Assembly: GCA_001466705.2 (NCBI GenBank)
Contig: LATX02000035.1
Span: forward strand, 372,001 to 436,000
Origin: Moniliophthora roreri
Lineage: Eukaryota; Basidiomycota; Agaricomycetes; Agaricales; Marasmiaceae
Reading direction: 5' to 3'
DNA: 64,000 bases
Shown: piece after piece, positions 33,463-45,514 of the stretch
Numbering within the stretch: position 1 is the first letter of the stretch
Layout: every line of letters starts with the position of its first letter
Notes under the pieces: model-generated
Seen by the model: the letters and a program-made list of their open reading frames with translations, nothing else
Databases searched by the model: none
Told to the model about the DNA's origin: nothing
Program-made: the position numbers and the translations under genes

Positions 33463-34140
33463 TTAACTTGAACCTCCACCGGGACCATTCGTCGATGTGG
33501 ACTGGGACTCGGAAGGATTCGTGGCCTGTGCGGGTTTCTCGTTGGCAATCTGCAGTTCAGCCTCTACTCGTTCGCGAGCCCGTACAACTTTTGACTGAAG
33601 ATAATGCGAATGTGAGGGTTGAGACTTGGCCTTTGCTCCTGTGACAGGCTTTTCGGGAGGAGGTGGAGGACTGTTGGCCTTGAAGAGGTGTTCATAGTTC
33701 TATTACGTGCAAGTCAGTGAAATGCGCAAAATATAACCATCATAATACATACACTGAGCACCTTCTCCATTTCCTCTCCGCGTTTGACGTTGAGAATTAG
33801 ATGTGCTTCATCGAGGGTCATTCGGTGTTGTCGCGTTAGTTGGTCAGTCATTGAACCGGTGTTTGCATTGGCGACACCCGCAACGTCGCCGCCTACTATG
33901 GCACCCTGGGGGCGATGTTTCGCATCTAAATGCATAGAAATTTGAGCAAATGAGATGATCAACGCAGGACTTTGGGGGCGTACTTTTCACTGCCTGTCTG
34001 CCTGCCTCGAGAAATGCTTTGCCCAAGATTTTGGTTCCGGTCAAGATAATTTGGACCAGAACACGAGGAGAAGCCTGTGAGATAAAGTCGCATTAAGCCA
34101 CAAAGTCCGGCCGGTGGAGAGATACGGAGAGACAGACCAT
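33463..34140 (-). CDS. PAM16: mitochondrial import motor subunit PAM16/TIM16
   Basis: A J-like protein of the TIM23 import motor at the matrix face of the inner membrane; it pairs with and restrains PAM18. The reading is M, then ASPRVLVQIILTGTKILG, AFLEAGRQAVKNAKHRPQG, and the J-like part MTLDEAHLILNVKRGEEMEK, NYEHLFKANS. The tail is disordered and ends GPGGGSS, TAA at 33,463. As in the family, the J-like domain lacks the HPD triad (DEAHLILNV has no HPD). Exon 1 contributes only the ATG (34,138-34,140); a 63-nt intron (34,075-34,137) follows immediately. The start codon is 117 bp from the divergent RPA43 start. Confidence 0.92.
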
Positions 34141-34257
34141 GGAGGCAAGGAGCAAGTGATGGTCCGTGGATGGAGAAAATTATCAGCACGTGCGCGTCAA
34201 TACATCCATCCATTGATACCTTTTTTTCTTCCTTCAACTCCCAGCCTGCTCCCAGCT
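34141..34257. promoter_or_regulatory. short divergent promoter, PAM16 / RPA43
   Basis: Only 117 bp separate the two outward-facing start codons, so the two housekeeping genes must share or overlap their promoter and leader sequences. A pyrimidine-rich run TACCTTTTTTTCTTCCTTC precedes the RPA43 start. Confidence 0.5.
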
Positions 34258-35458
34258 ATGTCACAAACTACTACCCATCGAAAACGCAAGCATCCGGACA
34301 ATGTAGTATCCGATACGCCGGCCAAAAAGATGAAGCACTCAACAACACCGAAGAAAGACAAGAAAGGGAAAGGAAAGGAAACCGAATTCAAAGTAGTCAA
34401 GTCGTTCTTGGTCGTGTCTATACCGCCCGTATTCAGTCTCAATCCAAGAGAAGGTGTTGGGGAGATGTTGGACTCTATGATAATGCGGTTGACTCTCATG
34501 TTCCAACATAATGGCCGGTTCTCTGACAGTTCCATCGCAGTTATATACCGGCATTCGAGGGCGTAGTGTTATCCCACTCGAATCTGGTCTTCTCGGAGAA
34601 AAATGCGGCCATCAAAGCTGATTGCCCATTTATGGTTTGCAAAGTATCGTTTGACGCTACCGTCTGGCGACCACGGGTTGGTATGAAGCTCGGTAGGTTT
34701 CTTTCTTTGCCGTTACCGCAGATAACGCTGACCTGCCATCTCTGTAGAGGGCAAGATCAATCTCTGTTCACCCGATCATATATCTCTACTGGTCCACAAG
34801 ACATTCAACGTTTCAATACCCCGACATCATATACCCACCGATTCATACGTGTTTGAGTACGGTCCCGCGGAAAATGATCCCGAATACGGTGCAGGTGCTC
34901 AAGATATTGAAGGGGAGGCAGGAAAGACAGAGGAAAGTGGTGGTGGTGGTGGTGGTGGTAGATGGATACACCATTTGACTAGCTCGACTCTGGGAGCGCC
35001 GGATGGGACATTGGAGTTTACTGTGATTGGGTAGGTGGCGAGCTCATCCAGAATTTTCGAGAGGTTCTAAACTCGCGATCCACAGTCTCACAATTGCGAA
35101 CGAGATGCTCTCACTACTAGGGTCGCTACAGAAGGATCCTTTTTCTCCGCTACACGTTCCAGCGACAAAGAATTCAGAGACATCTGATGCCGAGAACGCA
35201 GAAAAAGTCGATACGGAATTGAGGGCGCTCACTCCCGTCGGGAACGAGGAAGAGCAAGGAGTTATCAGTGACGAAGACGAGGATACCTTCAAGACGCTCG
35301 GGAGGAAAGCGGATGAAGCAAAGAAGAAGGCGGAAGAAGCGAGGGAAAGGGAGAAAGATAAAGAAAAGGAGAAGAAAAAGAAGAAAAAGAGAAAAGAAAG
35401 GGACGATGCAGATAAAGACGCAGTTCCAGCGAAAAAAAAGAAAGGGAGCAAAAAGTAG
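34258..35458 (+). CDS. RPA43: RNA polymerase I subunit RPA43
   Basis: Part of the Pol I stalk with A14, used in rRNA transcription in the nucleolus; it contacts the Rrn3 initiation factor. From the ATG at 34,258 a basic leader is followed by the conserved FLVVSIPPVFSLNPREG and, after an intron, YIPAFEGVVLSHSNLVF. Then come CPFMVCKVSFDATVWRPRVG, HISLLVHKTFNVSIPRHH and IPTDSYVFEYGP. A poly-Gly run (residues SGGGGGGG) and an acidic then Lys/Glu-rich tail complete the protein, ending KKKKGSKK at 35,458. Introns lie near 34,493-34,545, 34,692-34,746 and 35,031-35,084. The gene converges with PUP1. Confidence 0.92.
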
Positions 35459-35815
35459 TCGTAGGAGCTACCAGCTTCGTTGCTATTCTTGTTTCTATTT
35501 CCCCGGTATTCTTCTCGTTCATGTTTTGTAGATTCCTGGTTAGACGTGATGCCAAATGGGACACTAATGGGGGCCGGTGCGGGCAATCCAGAGAAAGCTG
35601 GGTGCTCCACCCAGGCAGTGTATCCCGGTTCGTTCGTGAGTTATAAAGGGAAGTGCGGTAGTGGCTCGGACATGAACAGTCGAGGTCCTGACGTGATCCT
35701 CAAAGAGACTTGCATCATGTTCCCAAATGTTTGGAGACGTGGTAGAAATGAAATCTTTTGATATATACATTTGTATCAGGGGAACACAAGACAATTAATT
35801 ATTCCATCTCGTCCT

Positions 35816-36885
35816 TCACGAAGTATCCATTGCATCTCCTGCGCCCCCACCGATTGGTGCAATCTCTTCGTTAACCACCAATTTGCGAATGCTCTCAGTC
35901 TTCCATGCCGTTGTCCCCTTCCTGAACTTGTAATTCTTTTCCTTCTGCACTCTTTGATTCGGCATCTCAACGTTCCTCAGCATTTCCGTGTGGTTCGCAG
36001 TGATAATACACGCATCGACGTTACTTCCTGAACCAAGATCGTTGAAGATTCCAGCGGAAATGGCGTCTTTAACTAGTTGAAGAGCTTCCTCTCTCTAGAA
36101 AAGTATTGGTCGGTAGAAGAGTGGCAGACAGCGATAACAGTACGCACCTTCATCCCCGCTCTCCAGCCACTTTCGAAGACAGCCATTGCAGCGAGACTAC
36201 CAGACCCCATGGTCACATAGGGAAGTTTATCAGTCGATCCGTGAGGGTGAATGGTGAACAGGTTGGGTCCAGTGGCGTCGACGCCTCCAAGGACTAGAGC
36301 GGCACCAACATGGCCCTGGTATCTACAAATATTATTTCAGTTAGTCTCTCTCTCTCTCTCTCTATCAACAGGGAGTTGAAAGATGCACCGGAAAAGATAC
36401 TGCTTCAACATGGTCATAGCGGTTACCACACGAGGCTTCCTCCCATGCGTAAGCGCATGCATCTCCATGTTTGACGAGATGAGATTGGTGACGAATTCGG
36501 TGTCTGCAGCTGTCCCTGCACCACAGCAGCGGATTGATTCAGTTATATAGTGTATCTATGTGATAGCTAAGTATCTTGAACACGAAGAGAAGAATAGAGC
36601 GGACCTTCTCGCAATTCTTGTCAGCAACAATCGGTCCCTCAGTCGCGCGAGTATCGGCGCCCAAGATAATACCATCTTCGAATAAACACCCAACAATGGT
36701 CGTTCCCGTGCTTGTGGCTTTGGGAAGGGGAAGGCCTTTTTCAGTGAGGAAATTGTTACTTTTGAATATATTTGAATATATAGATGGTGAGCTAGTTTAC
36801 AGATTTGAATAAGAGAAAAGGGCGCATACCGTATCTGATTAGAGGAGTCGAAACCCAGAGATGAATAGACGGATGCATTCGCCAT
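35816..36885 (-). CDS. PUP1: 20S proteasome subunit beta-2 (PUP1)
   Basis: The trypsin-like active subunit of the 20S proteasome. From the ATG at 36,885 ([18 protein letters not shown]) an intron leads to the propeptide end KATSTG and the mature start [19 protein letters not shown], with the catalytic Thr. Further motifs are [77 protein letters not shown] and [14 protein letters not shown]. It ends [14 protein letters not shown] at 35,816. The residues needed for Thr-protease chemistry are visible. Five or more short introns are present. Confidence 0.93.
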
Positions 36886-37198
36886 CGTGGACGTTCGAGA
36901 GAGCAAGATGAGGCGTCAGTGGGACGCGCGTTCGTGAGCTCAGCTACTCACGTGGGCAGATAAGATAACGACCAATCACAATGGTACAACTTCAAGCTTC
37001 AAGTCCTACAAAATTTCCTACAAAATATTTAAAAAGAGCAGTGACTATTACAAAGGTTGGCTAATGCGAACAGCTTTCAGCCCATGGACGATCAAATTTC
37101 TTGTACACCATCGCTCCAAAGTACCTGTTCCTCTCTCGGAAGATGAACTGATGAGTACCAGAACACATGCAAGGTTGTCAACCCGCTAGAAATCAAAG

Positions 37199-37464
37199 TC
37201 AGAACCTCCGTAGTATATTCAGGAAGGCGTGCTCAAGAGCTAGGAACCTGCAACAGAAATCAAATATGCGCAACTGGACTCAACTAGCTTGACTTACATG
37301 CCTCCTTCGCCAAATGCACGCTGGTCGTGAACCGTCCAATCTCCAACATCCTCCGCTCCCTTCCGAGCAAAAGTTATGCCATCCTTATAAGCCTTTGTGA
37401 AGGCCTCGTTCTCGGAAGGATCTGTGAAGGAGTTCATGGAATCAAGATGAAGCTGTAACATCAT
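37199..37464 (-). CDS. small spliced gene, 71-aa hypothetical protein
   Basis: Two exons (37,298-37,464 and 37,199-37,247) joined by a 50-nt GTAAGT...GCAG intron give exactly 71 codons plus TGA. The protein starts MMLQLHLDSMNSFTDPSEN, continues KAYKDGITFARKGAEDVG and ends LALEHAFLNILRRF. The composition looks coding (balanced, charged, no low complexity) and the splice keeps the frame. I do not recognise a family. It lies between PUP1 and the cysteine synthase gene, upstream of and divergent from the latter. A third Met (codon 10) is an alternative start. Confidence 0.5.
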
Positions 37465-37678
37465 CCCTGGTCAAAGGCCTCCATGAAAACGAGCCTTATG
37501 CAGTTGACGAGCTTACAAAACTCGGGAAGGAGGATTCATGTCACAAGCTCACCTTCCAACCCGTTCTAGTCGACTTGTTGTGTTTACAGAGCAAGACCGT
37601 TCGTGAGAAAATGTCGTGCTGCTTTATCACAACCAGTTGCAGAGTAATGATGCACGCCATCTTTTCTTGTCGCTCCCT

Positions 37679-39078
37679 ATGTTGTCTGCTGCTCGGGCCT
37701 CCATATTTCGACGGTCTTTCACCACCTCATCCGTAGACGGCTTCACTGGAGCTGTCGGAAACACTCCGCTCGTCAGTTTCTTTACCCGCGCGCTTGAATC
37801 CGCTAACCCGTGTCTGTGACAGATATATTTGCGTGGGCCCTCTGAAAGGACCGGTGCCCACATTTACGGAAAGGCAGAGTTTCAAAATCCTGGTGGGAGC
37901 GTGAAGGACCGAGCTGCGTTGGGTGTGGTCACCAACGCGGAAAAGCGAGGACTGTGAGCCTTAGTCAAGTTATCGAGAACCCAATCAACTACTGACTCGT
38001 TCCACCCTTTCAGCTTGAAGCCCGGTGGGGTAGTTGTCGAAGGAACAGCAGGAAATACCGGAATTGGTCTCGCGCATGTCTGCAGAGCACGAGGCTACCG
38101 CTGTGTAATATTCATGCCAAACACTCAAGTACGCTTAGTGCCTTCTATCCTCAGCCCTTCTCTAATCGAGAATGCCAGAGCCAAGAGAAGATTGATCTTC
38201 TCCGAATGCTTGGAGCAGAGGTATACCCTGTTCCGGCCGTGGCCTATGATGATCCCGCAAACTACAATCATCAGGCAAGAGATTTCGCCAAAAACTCCCC
38301 AAATGCGATTTGGACCGATCAGTTCGATAACACTGCTAATGCAGATGCGCATTACCACAGCACAGGTCCAGAAATTTGGGAACAGACCAAAGGCGAGTTA
38401 GACGGCTTCATCTGTGCCACTGGAACGGGAGGTACATTGGCCGGTGTTGGAAGATACTTGAAGGAGAAGAGCCAAGGAAAAACTCAGATTTGGCTGGCTG
38501 ATCCTCCAGGCAGTGTTCTGACAAGTGCGTGGTCTTTCTGGTGACATAAAGGCGGTCATTTTTCAACGGCCTCTATTCAGGCTATGTCACTAGTGGAGGA
38601 AAGTTAATTGAACGGAGCGGAAGTTCGATAACCGAGGGTTAGTACCAGTAGATCTCTTCACAACACGGGCATCAACTGACATTCCCTAGGCATCGGTCAA
38701 GGCCGCGTCACAAATAATCTGAGGTCGTTTGTCAATGATCTTTCTGGAGCCTTCACGGTCCCGGATACCAAGTCTATCGCAGCTTTGTATGATCTTCTAG
38801 ACTCTGAAGGGCTCTATTTGGGAGCAAGCTCAGCGTTGAACGTTGTCGCTGCGACGGAGCTCGCTGTCAAGCTCGGAAAAGGTGATATACTTGTTTTACA
38901 TCTTTGACTGGTGAAACGCTGATGTGAATGTATGTGAATAGGATCCAAGGTCGTTACGATACTTTGCGATGGTGCATATAGGTATCAGAGTCGACTCTTT
39001 TCAAAGAAATGGCTTGAATCCAAGGGATTGTTTGATGCGATACCCTCGCATTTGCAGAAATATGCTGTGCTAGATTAG
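37679..39078 (+). CDS. cysteine synthase (PLP-dependent, CYS12-like)
   Basis: A fold type II PLP enzyme of the cysteine synthase/cystathionine beta-synthase family; it would form cysteine from O-acetylserine and sulfide. From the ATG at 37,679 a leader rich in Arg and Ser ([18 protein letters not shown]) looks like a mitochondrial presequence. Then VGNTPL joins over an intron to [20 protein letters not shown]. The PLP lysine lies in [34 protein letters not shown] binds PLP phosphate, and [30 protein letters not shown] and [15 protein letters not shown] follow. It ends [12 protein letters not shown] at 39,076. It resembles Schizosaccharomyces pombe Cys12-type enzymes and not plant OASTL. All catalytic motifs are intact. 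Confidence 0.9.
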
Positions 39079-39187
39079 AGAAATAATAAGAGTAGCCGCC
39101 TGGTGTATAACCTGCAGGCACCTGGTGTACTTTATTAATTTTCTCGGCTAATGAGATTGTTGCGGCAGGTTTGGCACTGATGCTTAC

Positions 39188-40831
39188 ATGAGCAGGGTAA
39201 AGTGGAACTCGATTGGACAGGGTCGTTTGCTGGACGGCGCAATGGACAACTCTGCCAACGTTGTGGACGACCACGACGAGACCAAGGACGCGCCCAAAGA
39301 GCCCAGCAAAGACGAGGACCCTTCCGCTTCCAATACTCTTACCAGCTCCCAGAACCATTCACGTCGTCCAACCAACATGGAATCCACCTCAGAGTCCCAT
39401 CCAACGATACCCCCCACTGCCAATGGCGAAGAACACAAGGAACCCCAGCAAAAACCCACCCAGAAACCCCCAAAGTCCTCATTCTTCTCTAGATTTGTGA
39501 GAAAGCTTATACCTTGTATACCCTCCAATCCCCAGTCCCAGCCCATCGACATCGACCAGCCAACCTCGGCCATCTCTCCGTCACCAGAAAAGGACAAACC
39601 TTCTGCTCCTCAGAAGCCATCAGAAAAGGGCGCAGAATCAGCGGCACCCTCAGATGCAGTCCCAAAGGACGCTGCACCGTCAGAAGAGCCGACCCAAGGC
39701 CCCAGTCAGAGCCAGTCGCCTCCTCCACTCACGGTACCTTCTCAACCATCTTCGGATACCGATGTGTTCGTTCCACCGACACCCACTACGCAACTCCTTC
39801 CTCACTCAGAAACAGAGGGCATGACTTCGGGGGCCGTCGTGCCTCCCGGTTCTAGTGGCACTATTGAGAAGCGCCATTCGCACCATTCGACAAATGTCTC
39901 TGGAGTCGACGGTGAGGAGTCGGAAGGCTCTAGCTTTACAGAAGACGACGACATGGAAGACGTTCACGGTCTCGACGACGTGGAAGACGAAGAAGATAGG
40001 TTAATCATGAACGGCGGTGCAGGCATTCCTATTGGCCCCGTACGTGTTTAATGACAGCTTTTCTCATGGTTTGCTCTAGTCTGAGTGATATTTCACCCTA
40101 GGACGGTGTACCCAAACCTTTGTTACCTCCGATCGCACCCCAACATGCCGGCAGAAAATGCCTTGTACTTGATTTGGACGAAACGCTCGTACATAGTAGC
40201 TTTAAGGTGCGCTCCTCCTTTATAACTCACCTTGCATTGCAGGCTGGCCTGATGTTGCTCATTCTGCCCACAGTCAATACAACATGCCGACTTTGTCGTG
40301 CCAGTGGAGATTGAGTATCATTGGCACAACGTGTACGTTATCAAGCGGCCAGGCGTGGACAACTTCTTAAAGAAGATGGGGGAGCTCTACGAAATCGTCG
40401 TTTTTACTGCTAGCTTGAGTAAAGTAAGCCCCACGCCGCTATGCGTCAGAGGATGACACTAACAAGTGTTCAGTATGCCGATCCTGTCCTGGATAGACTG
40501 GACACCGGCCACACAATTACTCATCGTTTATTCAGAGAAAGTTGCTACAATCATAAAGGGAACTACGTCAAGGTTAGCCTTCGTCTTTACATTCCTTGTA
40601 ATGATATCAACAGCGCGACCACAGGACCTTTCTCAGTTGGGCAGGCCAATAGGCGACACCATAATCCTCGACAACTCTCCAGCGTCATATATTTTCCACC
40701 CGAACAACGCAGTTCCGGTCTCCTCATGGTTCAACGATCCACACGACACGGAGTTGACTGACCTCGTGCCGTTCCTCGCAGATCTAGGCACAGTGGACGA
40801 TGTTAGGGGTGTGCTTGATGGTGCACGGTAG
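39188..40831 (+). CDS. SCP/PSR-type protein phosphatase (HAD, NIF domain)
   Basis: A phosphatase of the small CTD phosphatase family; yeast Psr1/Psr2 act at the plasma membrane in stress and sodium responses. A long disordered Ser/Pro/Glu leader (exon 1, 39,188-40,039) ends in acidic runs. The catalytic domain follows: [17 protein letters not shown] with the DXDXT motif, then [67 protein letters not shown] and [16 protein letters not shown]. It ends GVLDGAR, TAG at 40,829. Introns lie at about 40,040-40,101, 40,207-40,271, 40,422-40,473 and 40,573-40,624. The start is uncertain: [13 protein letters not shown] at 39,242 is an alternative. Confidence 0.9.
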
Positions 40832-41794
40832 TTGCACAGGGCGAACAGTCTCCATGATGGCACAAGGAGACTGAGATGCAGAAGATTATTTGCTGCCCAC
40901 CACTTTTCGATGCCTCAAGCAATCGAGCCCTTCGGGTGATTTTGCAGGTCCCGAGCCGTGGTTGGGACGCTAAATCTTGGCGTACATTAGCTGCAACTAC
41001 TGGCCGAAAGATTGACTCGTTGCCACTTTCATTTTCCTTTCCTTTGGTGCTGTGGTTTCATACTCATACAACTGAACCTATCTATACCCTCCGTGAGCTG
41101 CACTCCCTCGATGATCTTGCCTCACGCTTCTCAATCCACGCTGTAGATACCTCTTCCGTTCTTCCTGTCAATTACACACGCCATGGATACTGCTCCGAGT
41201 CGTCCAACCAACTTTCTCCACATTCTTTGATTCCCCTGCCCGAGTTCCGTTCAAAATCCACCTGTTCCGTTTTATACCTTAGTCAATACCTTTTTCCATT
41301 CCTCTTTCCGTGCAATTATTCTGGACCGATTAACCTCACTTTTGAACAATGTTATCGTCGTAAGCACTGTTGCTCTTATTTTGCTTTTGGGTTTGGTTGG
41401 TGTCGTCTTTCAGGTGGACCTAATCGTGATGCATCAGCCTTTCCTTTGTTATCCACTCCTTTGTGCAGCACCGGTTGTCGCTTTTTACCTATTTGATTGT
41501 TTACGACCATAGTATGAACAGTCGTACGTTGATGCATTGATGAACGAAATACAGAGGAAAAATCTTACGAACGTAAATGCGAATATTACAAGCACGAGGA
41601 TGGCATGCGGTGAATAGATAATATGTATATTGCAACACAAGGCTTTGACTAACAAGGACACCAATCCGCAAGATACCTAGCGACCACTCAATCCCCCTTC
41701 AGCTACTTTGTTACATCACTTTACCAAGACTTTGGCATTGTTCTAGATCATGAACATTCATAAACTACAAACACACCCAAGAGCGTGTCTGCTT
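40832..41794. other. intergenic region downstream of the phosphatase
   Basis: A long open frame (40,876-41,496) is pyrimidine-rich and has no protein-like features. It most likely reflects T/C-rich 3' UTR sequence. No gene was accepted here. Confidence 0.5.
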
Positions 41795-44746
41795 TCAACG
41801 CCTACCTCCACCACCAATGACACCATTCACATTGGCCTTGATCGATGTCACCGGCTCCTCATCATCCCAAGGACTAAAGTTGGGCTTGATGAGAGGGAGT
41901 GACTGGAGCCATGACGGAATTTTCCCGAGATCACGCTGAGGTGCATGTCCAACACCAACAGCCTGTGCGTGAACGTGGTTCGGGGAAGGCGGTATACTGC
42001 CGCCCACATCGCTCAAGCTCGGAAGACGTTCCAGGCTTGCATTGCTTGATCCTCCGAGCGCACGTTGCAGCGCCTCACGCTCTGCAGGCGAAGGTGCAAA
42101 CGCGCGCAAAAGGGTACTGCTATCAGAAGTCGTGGACGAAATTAGGTTGGAGCCGAGACTGGTGGGGTTCAATGCATCGTAGACGGGGCTGGAGCCTGTC
42201 AGGGATGAACTATTGGACGGTGCGACAGGTTGAGACTTTCGGAAAATGTCGAAAGCCTTGGCATCGGGATTCAAGCCCTTTCTCGGTTTATCCTTCATTG
42301 AAAACCACCGTTTCGGTTTCTCTGCGGACTGCATAATGCTTTCGACTTCATGACCGGGAGATGTAGGATCCGAATTGTTGCGATGAAGTTGACCAGGTGC
42401 ATGGAGATCCATACTTCTAGAAGATAGACTATAACGATCACGTTCCTGAGGCGAATACATTCGCACTTCAAAGGGATCATGGTGCTCGTCTGTCACAGGC
42501 GACGTGGTCATTTGGCTGTTATCCTGTCGTAAAATGCTATTGCCGCTCCCGTTCGCAGCCTTGTCCCTCCAGTCTCTTTCCAAAAAGGCATCATTGTCCG
42601 ATTGGAAGGAACGAGAGACACCATCGACGTTGTCGAGTGATGAAATGAGTGAGGTCGAGATCAAAGTCGAGCTTGTACCGGGAGACAACACCACCGCCGG
42701 AGTCTGGGGCAATCCATCAACATCTCCAAATGGTGAAAATGATCCAGTGATTGGTTGAGACAGACGACCATAAGGCATAAAAGGTGGATCAAAGTAGCCG
42801 CCACTATTGAGCAGGTTTGTCGAGGCGATGGAGTCGCCACTAAAGTTTGACAAATTTCCAGGGAAAAGTTTCGTAGGATGAGAAGACAATTGTCGATCGC
42901 GAGGATCAGATGTGCGTCTTGCACGGTCCAAAAGCACGTTTCCATTAGTCAAGATATCAGCTTGTTGCGAATGGTCCATGGTATCGGAAGGTGGTCGTGA
43001 AGAAAGCGTTGGTGAATGGCTGGGTGCTAATGGAATCCCAGGGGATACGGAAGGCCATATGTTGGGTACAAGGTCAGTCGGCGGATCCGTTAGTACGACC
43101 TGATCTCGCTTTCGCAACTCTGCTTGCTCACGCAAGAGTTGCAATCGCTCCGTCCTTTGCGCAAGTCTGTCCTCCAAGTCGCGTGCCCGAGTGTTAAGCG
43201 CCGCAATGACGTCCTCCGCAACCCTTATCTCCCGTCGCTTCCGCTCAATTGCCTCAGTAACTTCCCGCTCCACTTCAGACGTCGTCTCCTTGCTTTCGCG
43301 TAGAGAATTCTCGTCGTCCACTAAACGTTGTCGTAACGTAGAAATTTCCTTGTCCAAATGTTCCATCCGTCTCAAAGCGTCATCGCGGGCATTCTCTGCA
43401 GCACGAAGTCTCTTCTCCGCGTCCCGCTTTACGCCTTCAGCAACTCTTTTCGAGTCATCCAATGTCTTGGTACGTGATTTCAAGTCATTCCTGACGCTAT
43501 CCTCCTGCTTTTTGCGGTCTCTGCATGACTCCAACTCATGCCGGAGAAGGTTGCGCGACTGCGCAGCGGAAGCTTGGTATTCTGCCAATTGGTTGCGCAA
43601 ATCCAAGACGGAACTCTTTGAGAGAGATATTTGATGGAGAAGTTCGGCGACACGAGGCGATTGATCAAAAGAGGTTGCTTGTGTGGGGACGGACGGTACG
43701 AGAGCATGCGGATCCTCGGTGGCAACGACTGGCTGTGACGACGACGAAGGGACAGTGGACTGTGTTGTACTCCGCTCTACGTGTGACTGGGAATTGCGAG
43801 GGGTGTGTAATGGTAGACTCGCGGACTTGGGTAAAGGCGGCGGAGTAGAGCTACGGGACTGTATTAAACCAGAGCGTTGGGACGACTTTTCGCGATTGCG
43901 TAGCCGAGGTGGAGACCCTCTGGAGAGTCCATGAGGAGGAAGGTTTTTGGTTGAGAAAGGAAGTCCGGGGAGAGCTACGCACACGCTCATGATATCAATG
44001 ACAACACGAGGGAGGATGAGATATGAGATTTTACACACCGTTGTATTCATTCAGCCTATCCAGCGTTTTCATGCCCAAAATTCCAGAACTCCAACTTTCC
44101 TCATTGCCAGACCGAGCGATAACATCCTGATACCAAGTTTCGAGTACGCCACCTCTCCACCACTTGCCAAAGGCACCAATGAACCAAGAATCGGAAATCA
44201 TAGACATATCACGATGCTCATTGATAGAACGATCAGATTTCGCAGCAGGGATAATTGCAGCAATGGTGAAAATCCCAAAACTGTGAAAGACGTGTTTGGG
44301 AGTTCGAAGCGAAACTGAAGCACGGTTCGCAAAATGGAATGGGGAGCGGTTTTCAAAAGAGGGAGTGGGATGCGCATTAGCTGCACTGTGTCTAAAAGAT
44401 ATATTTGAACTGGTCTTGTCCTGTATATCGTGATCGTCATCGATATTATCGAGACGACTGAGATGTTGGCGAAAAGACAGTTCTGTCAAGTAGGCTCGAA
44501 ACGAGGTTTCGGAAGGGTTTGTGAGGTAAGCTGAGATGAAAAGGAGGGTAAAAGATATGAGGCGTAAGCGAGACATGCGTGAAAGGAGGAAAGACACGAG
44601 GACTTGCCCAATACAAGAAAAACGATAGAAAAGACGATGATACAAAATATGGATTGTACGTCGCCCTTGCCCAACAGAGTGCCGACCAACTCCGCAAATG
44701 GACTACGAAGGGACATGATGCCCAGGCCACCAAAAGAGATGCCCAT
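41795..44746 (-). CDS. membrane-associated long coiled-coil protein, unknown function
   Basis: From the ATG at 44,746 (MGISFGGLGIMSLRSPF) a hydrophobic helix follows (SIFCIIVFSIVFLVLG). After an intron comes a soluble stretch with a second possible helix (FGIFTIAAIIPAA) and the well-ordered DSWFIGAFGKWWRGGVLETW and WSSGILGMKTLDRLNEYN. The next intron joins to LPGLPFSTKNLPPHGL. The main exon has a Ser/Pro linker, a coiled coil of roughly 200 residues (about 43,650-43,090) and a disordered tail with KPRKGLNPDAKAFDIFRK and IPSWLQSLPLIKPNFSPWDD, ending at 41,795. I do not recognise a named family. An organelle- or envelope-tethered scaffold is plausible. A 5' UTR intron upstream of 44,746 is possible, since no earlier in-frame ATG exists. 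Confidence 0.75.
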
Positions 44747-44959
44747 GAGTAGAAAAACAGAGTCCCTCCGAGAATTCTGGAGGTTGCTGGAATGGCCTGG
44801 GTTGGCAATAGGGCTACCAGAGAGAGATTGAGCAGACAGATTTGATACTGGGCCGCTTACAGCAAGCGACCTCAGCCCCAGATTGTGGTGGAAAGAAGGA
44901 AGAAAAGTTGCAGACGAGAGAGAACCACACAAAAATCCGGCGGTTCCTGCGTGACAAAT

Positions 44960-45514
44960 TAGTCACACACAATGTCACACACAGCGTCCTGGGCGTCGAC
45001 TCTGACACTGCCCTGTGTCGTTGAATGGTTGAATGGTTCAATATGTATGTTATAGGCTTCAAAACTCGATAATCTGAACTCGTCCTCACATCGATATATC
45101 GATATATTGCATATCGATATACCTTGTCGATAATCCTGCTTCCTCATTGTCAACACCTGAGCACCTGACTCGGAGATCGGTTCCGGGTCGAAAACGAACG
45201 TTGTCAAGGCGGTTTGATATTCAAGGCGGTTTGATTCAAGGCTGCTTGACCGAGTGATGTGTAGTGATGTGCAGTGATGTGGTAGTTGTAGTGCGCACTG
45301 CATTATGCTAAGGGCAGGCCAAAAGGGTAGTGGGTTCGGTCATGACCGACATGCTGACGTGTTGTTGATGCCGTGGAATGGCGTTACATATTGTCACAGG
45401 GTGTTACAGAAGTGTGACAGAGTGTGACATTTTAAAAAGGTAAAAAAGGCTGACTGAAAAGCCGAGTTTGAGCTGAGTCAGAGGCTTACCAAGACTCCTA
45501 CGCGCCCTGCCAAA
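44960..45514. promoter_or_regulatory. upstream region of the bZIP gene with short repeats
   Basis: It holds a cluster of ATCGATAT/ATATCGAT palindromic words (about 45,090-45,120), two copies of CAAGGCGGTTTGAT (about 45,207-45,235), and a triplet of AGTGATGTG (about 45,260-45,280). No coding is seen. It also serves as the upstream region of the divergent coiled-coil gene. Confidence 0.45.
45474..45480 (+). promoter_or_regulatory. AP-1/GCN4-type site TGAGTCA
   Basis: TGAGTCA, a perfect bZIP half-site pair, lies 34 bp before the ATG of the bZIP gene. It may allow autoregulation, or may be chance. Confidence 0.35.

Noticed and set aside
35044..35610. A 188-codon minus-strand frame rich in Phe and Ser.
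   Set aside because: It is the antisense of the Lys/Glu-rich tail of RPA43.
40876..41496. A 206-codon plus-strand frame after the phosphatase gene.
   Set aside because: It is pyrimidine-rich, with a composition typical of T/C-rich 3' flanking DNA, and has no domain-like pattern or family motif.
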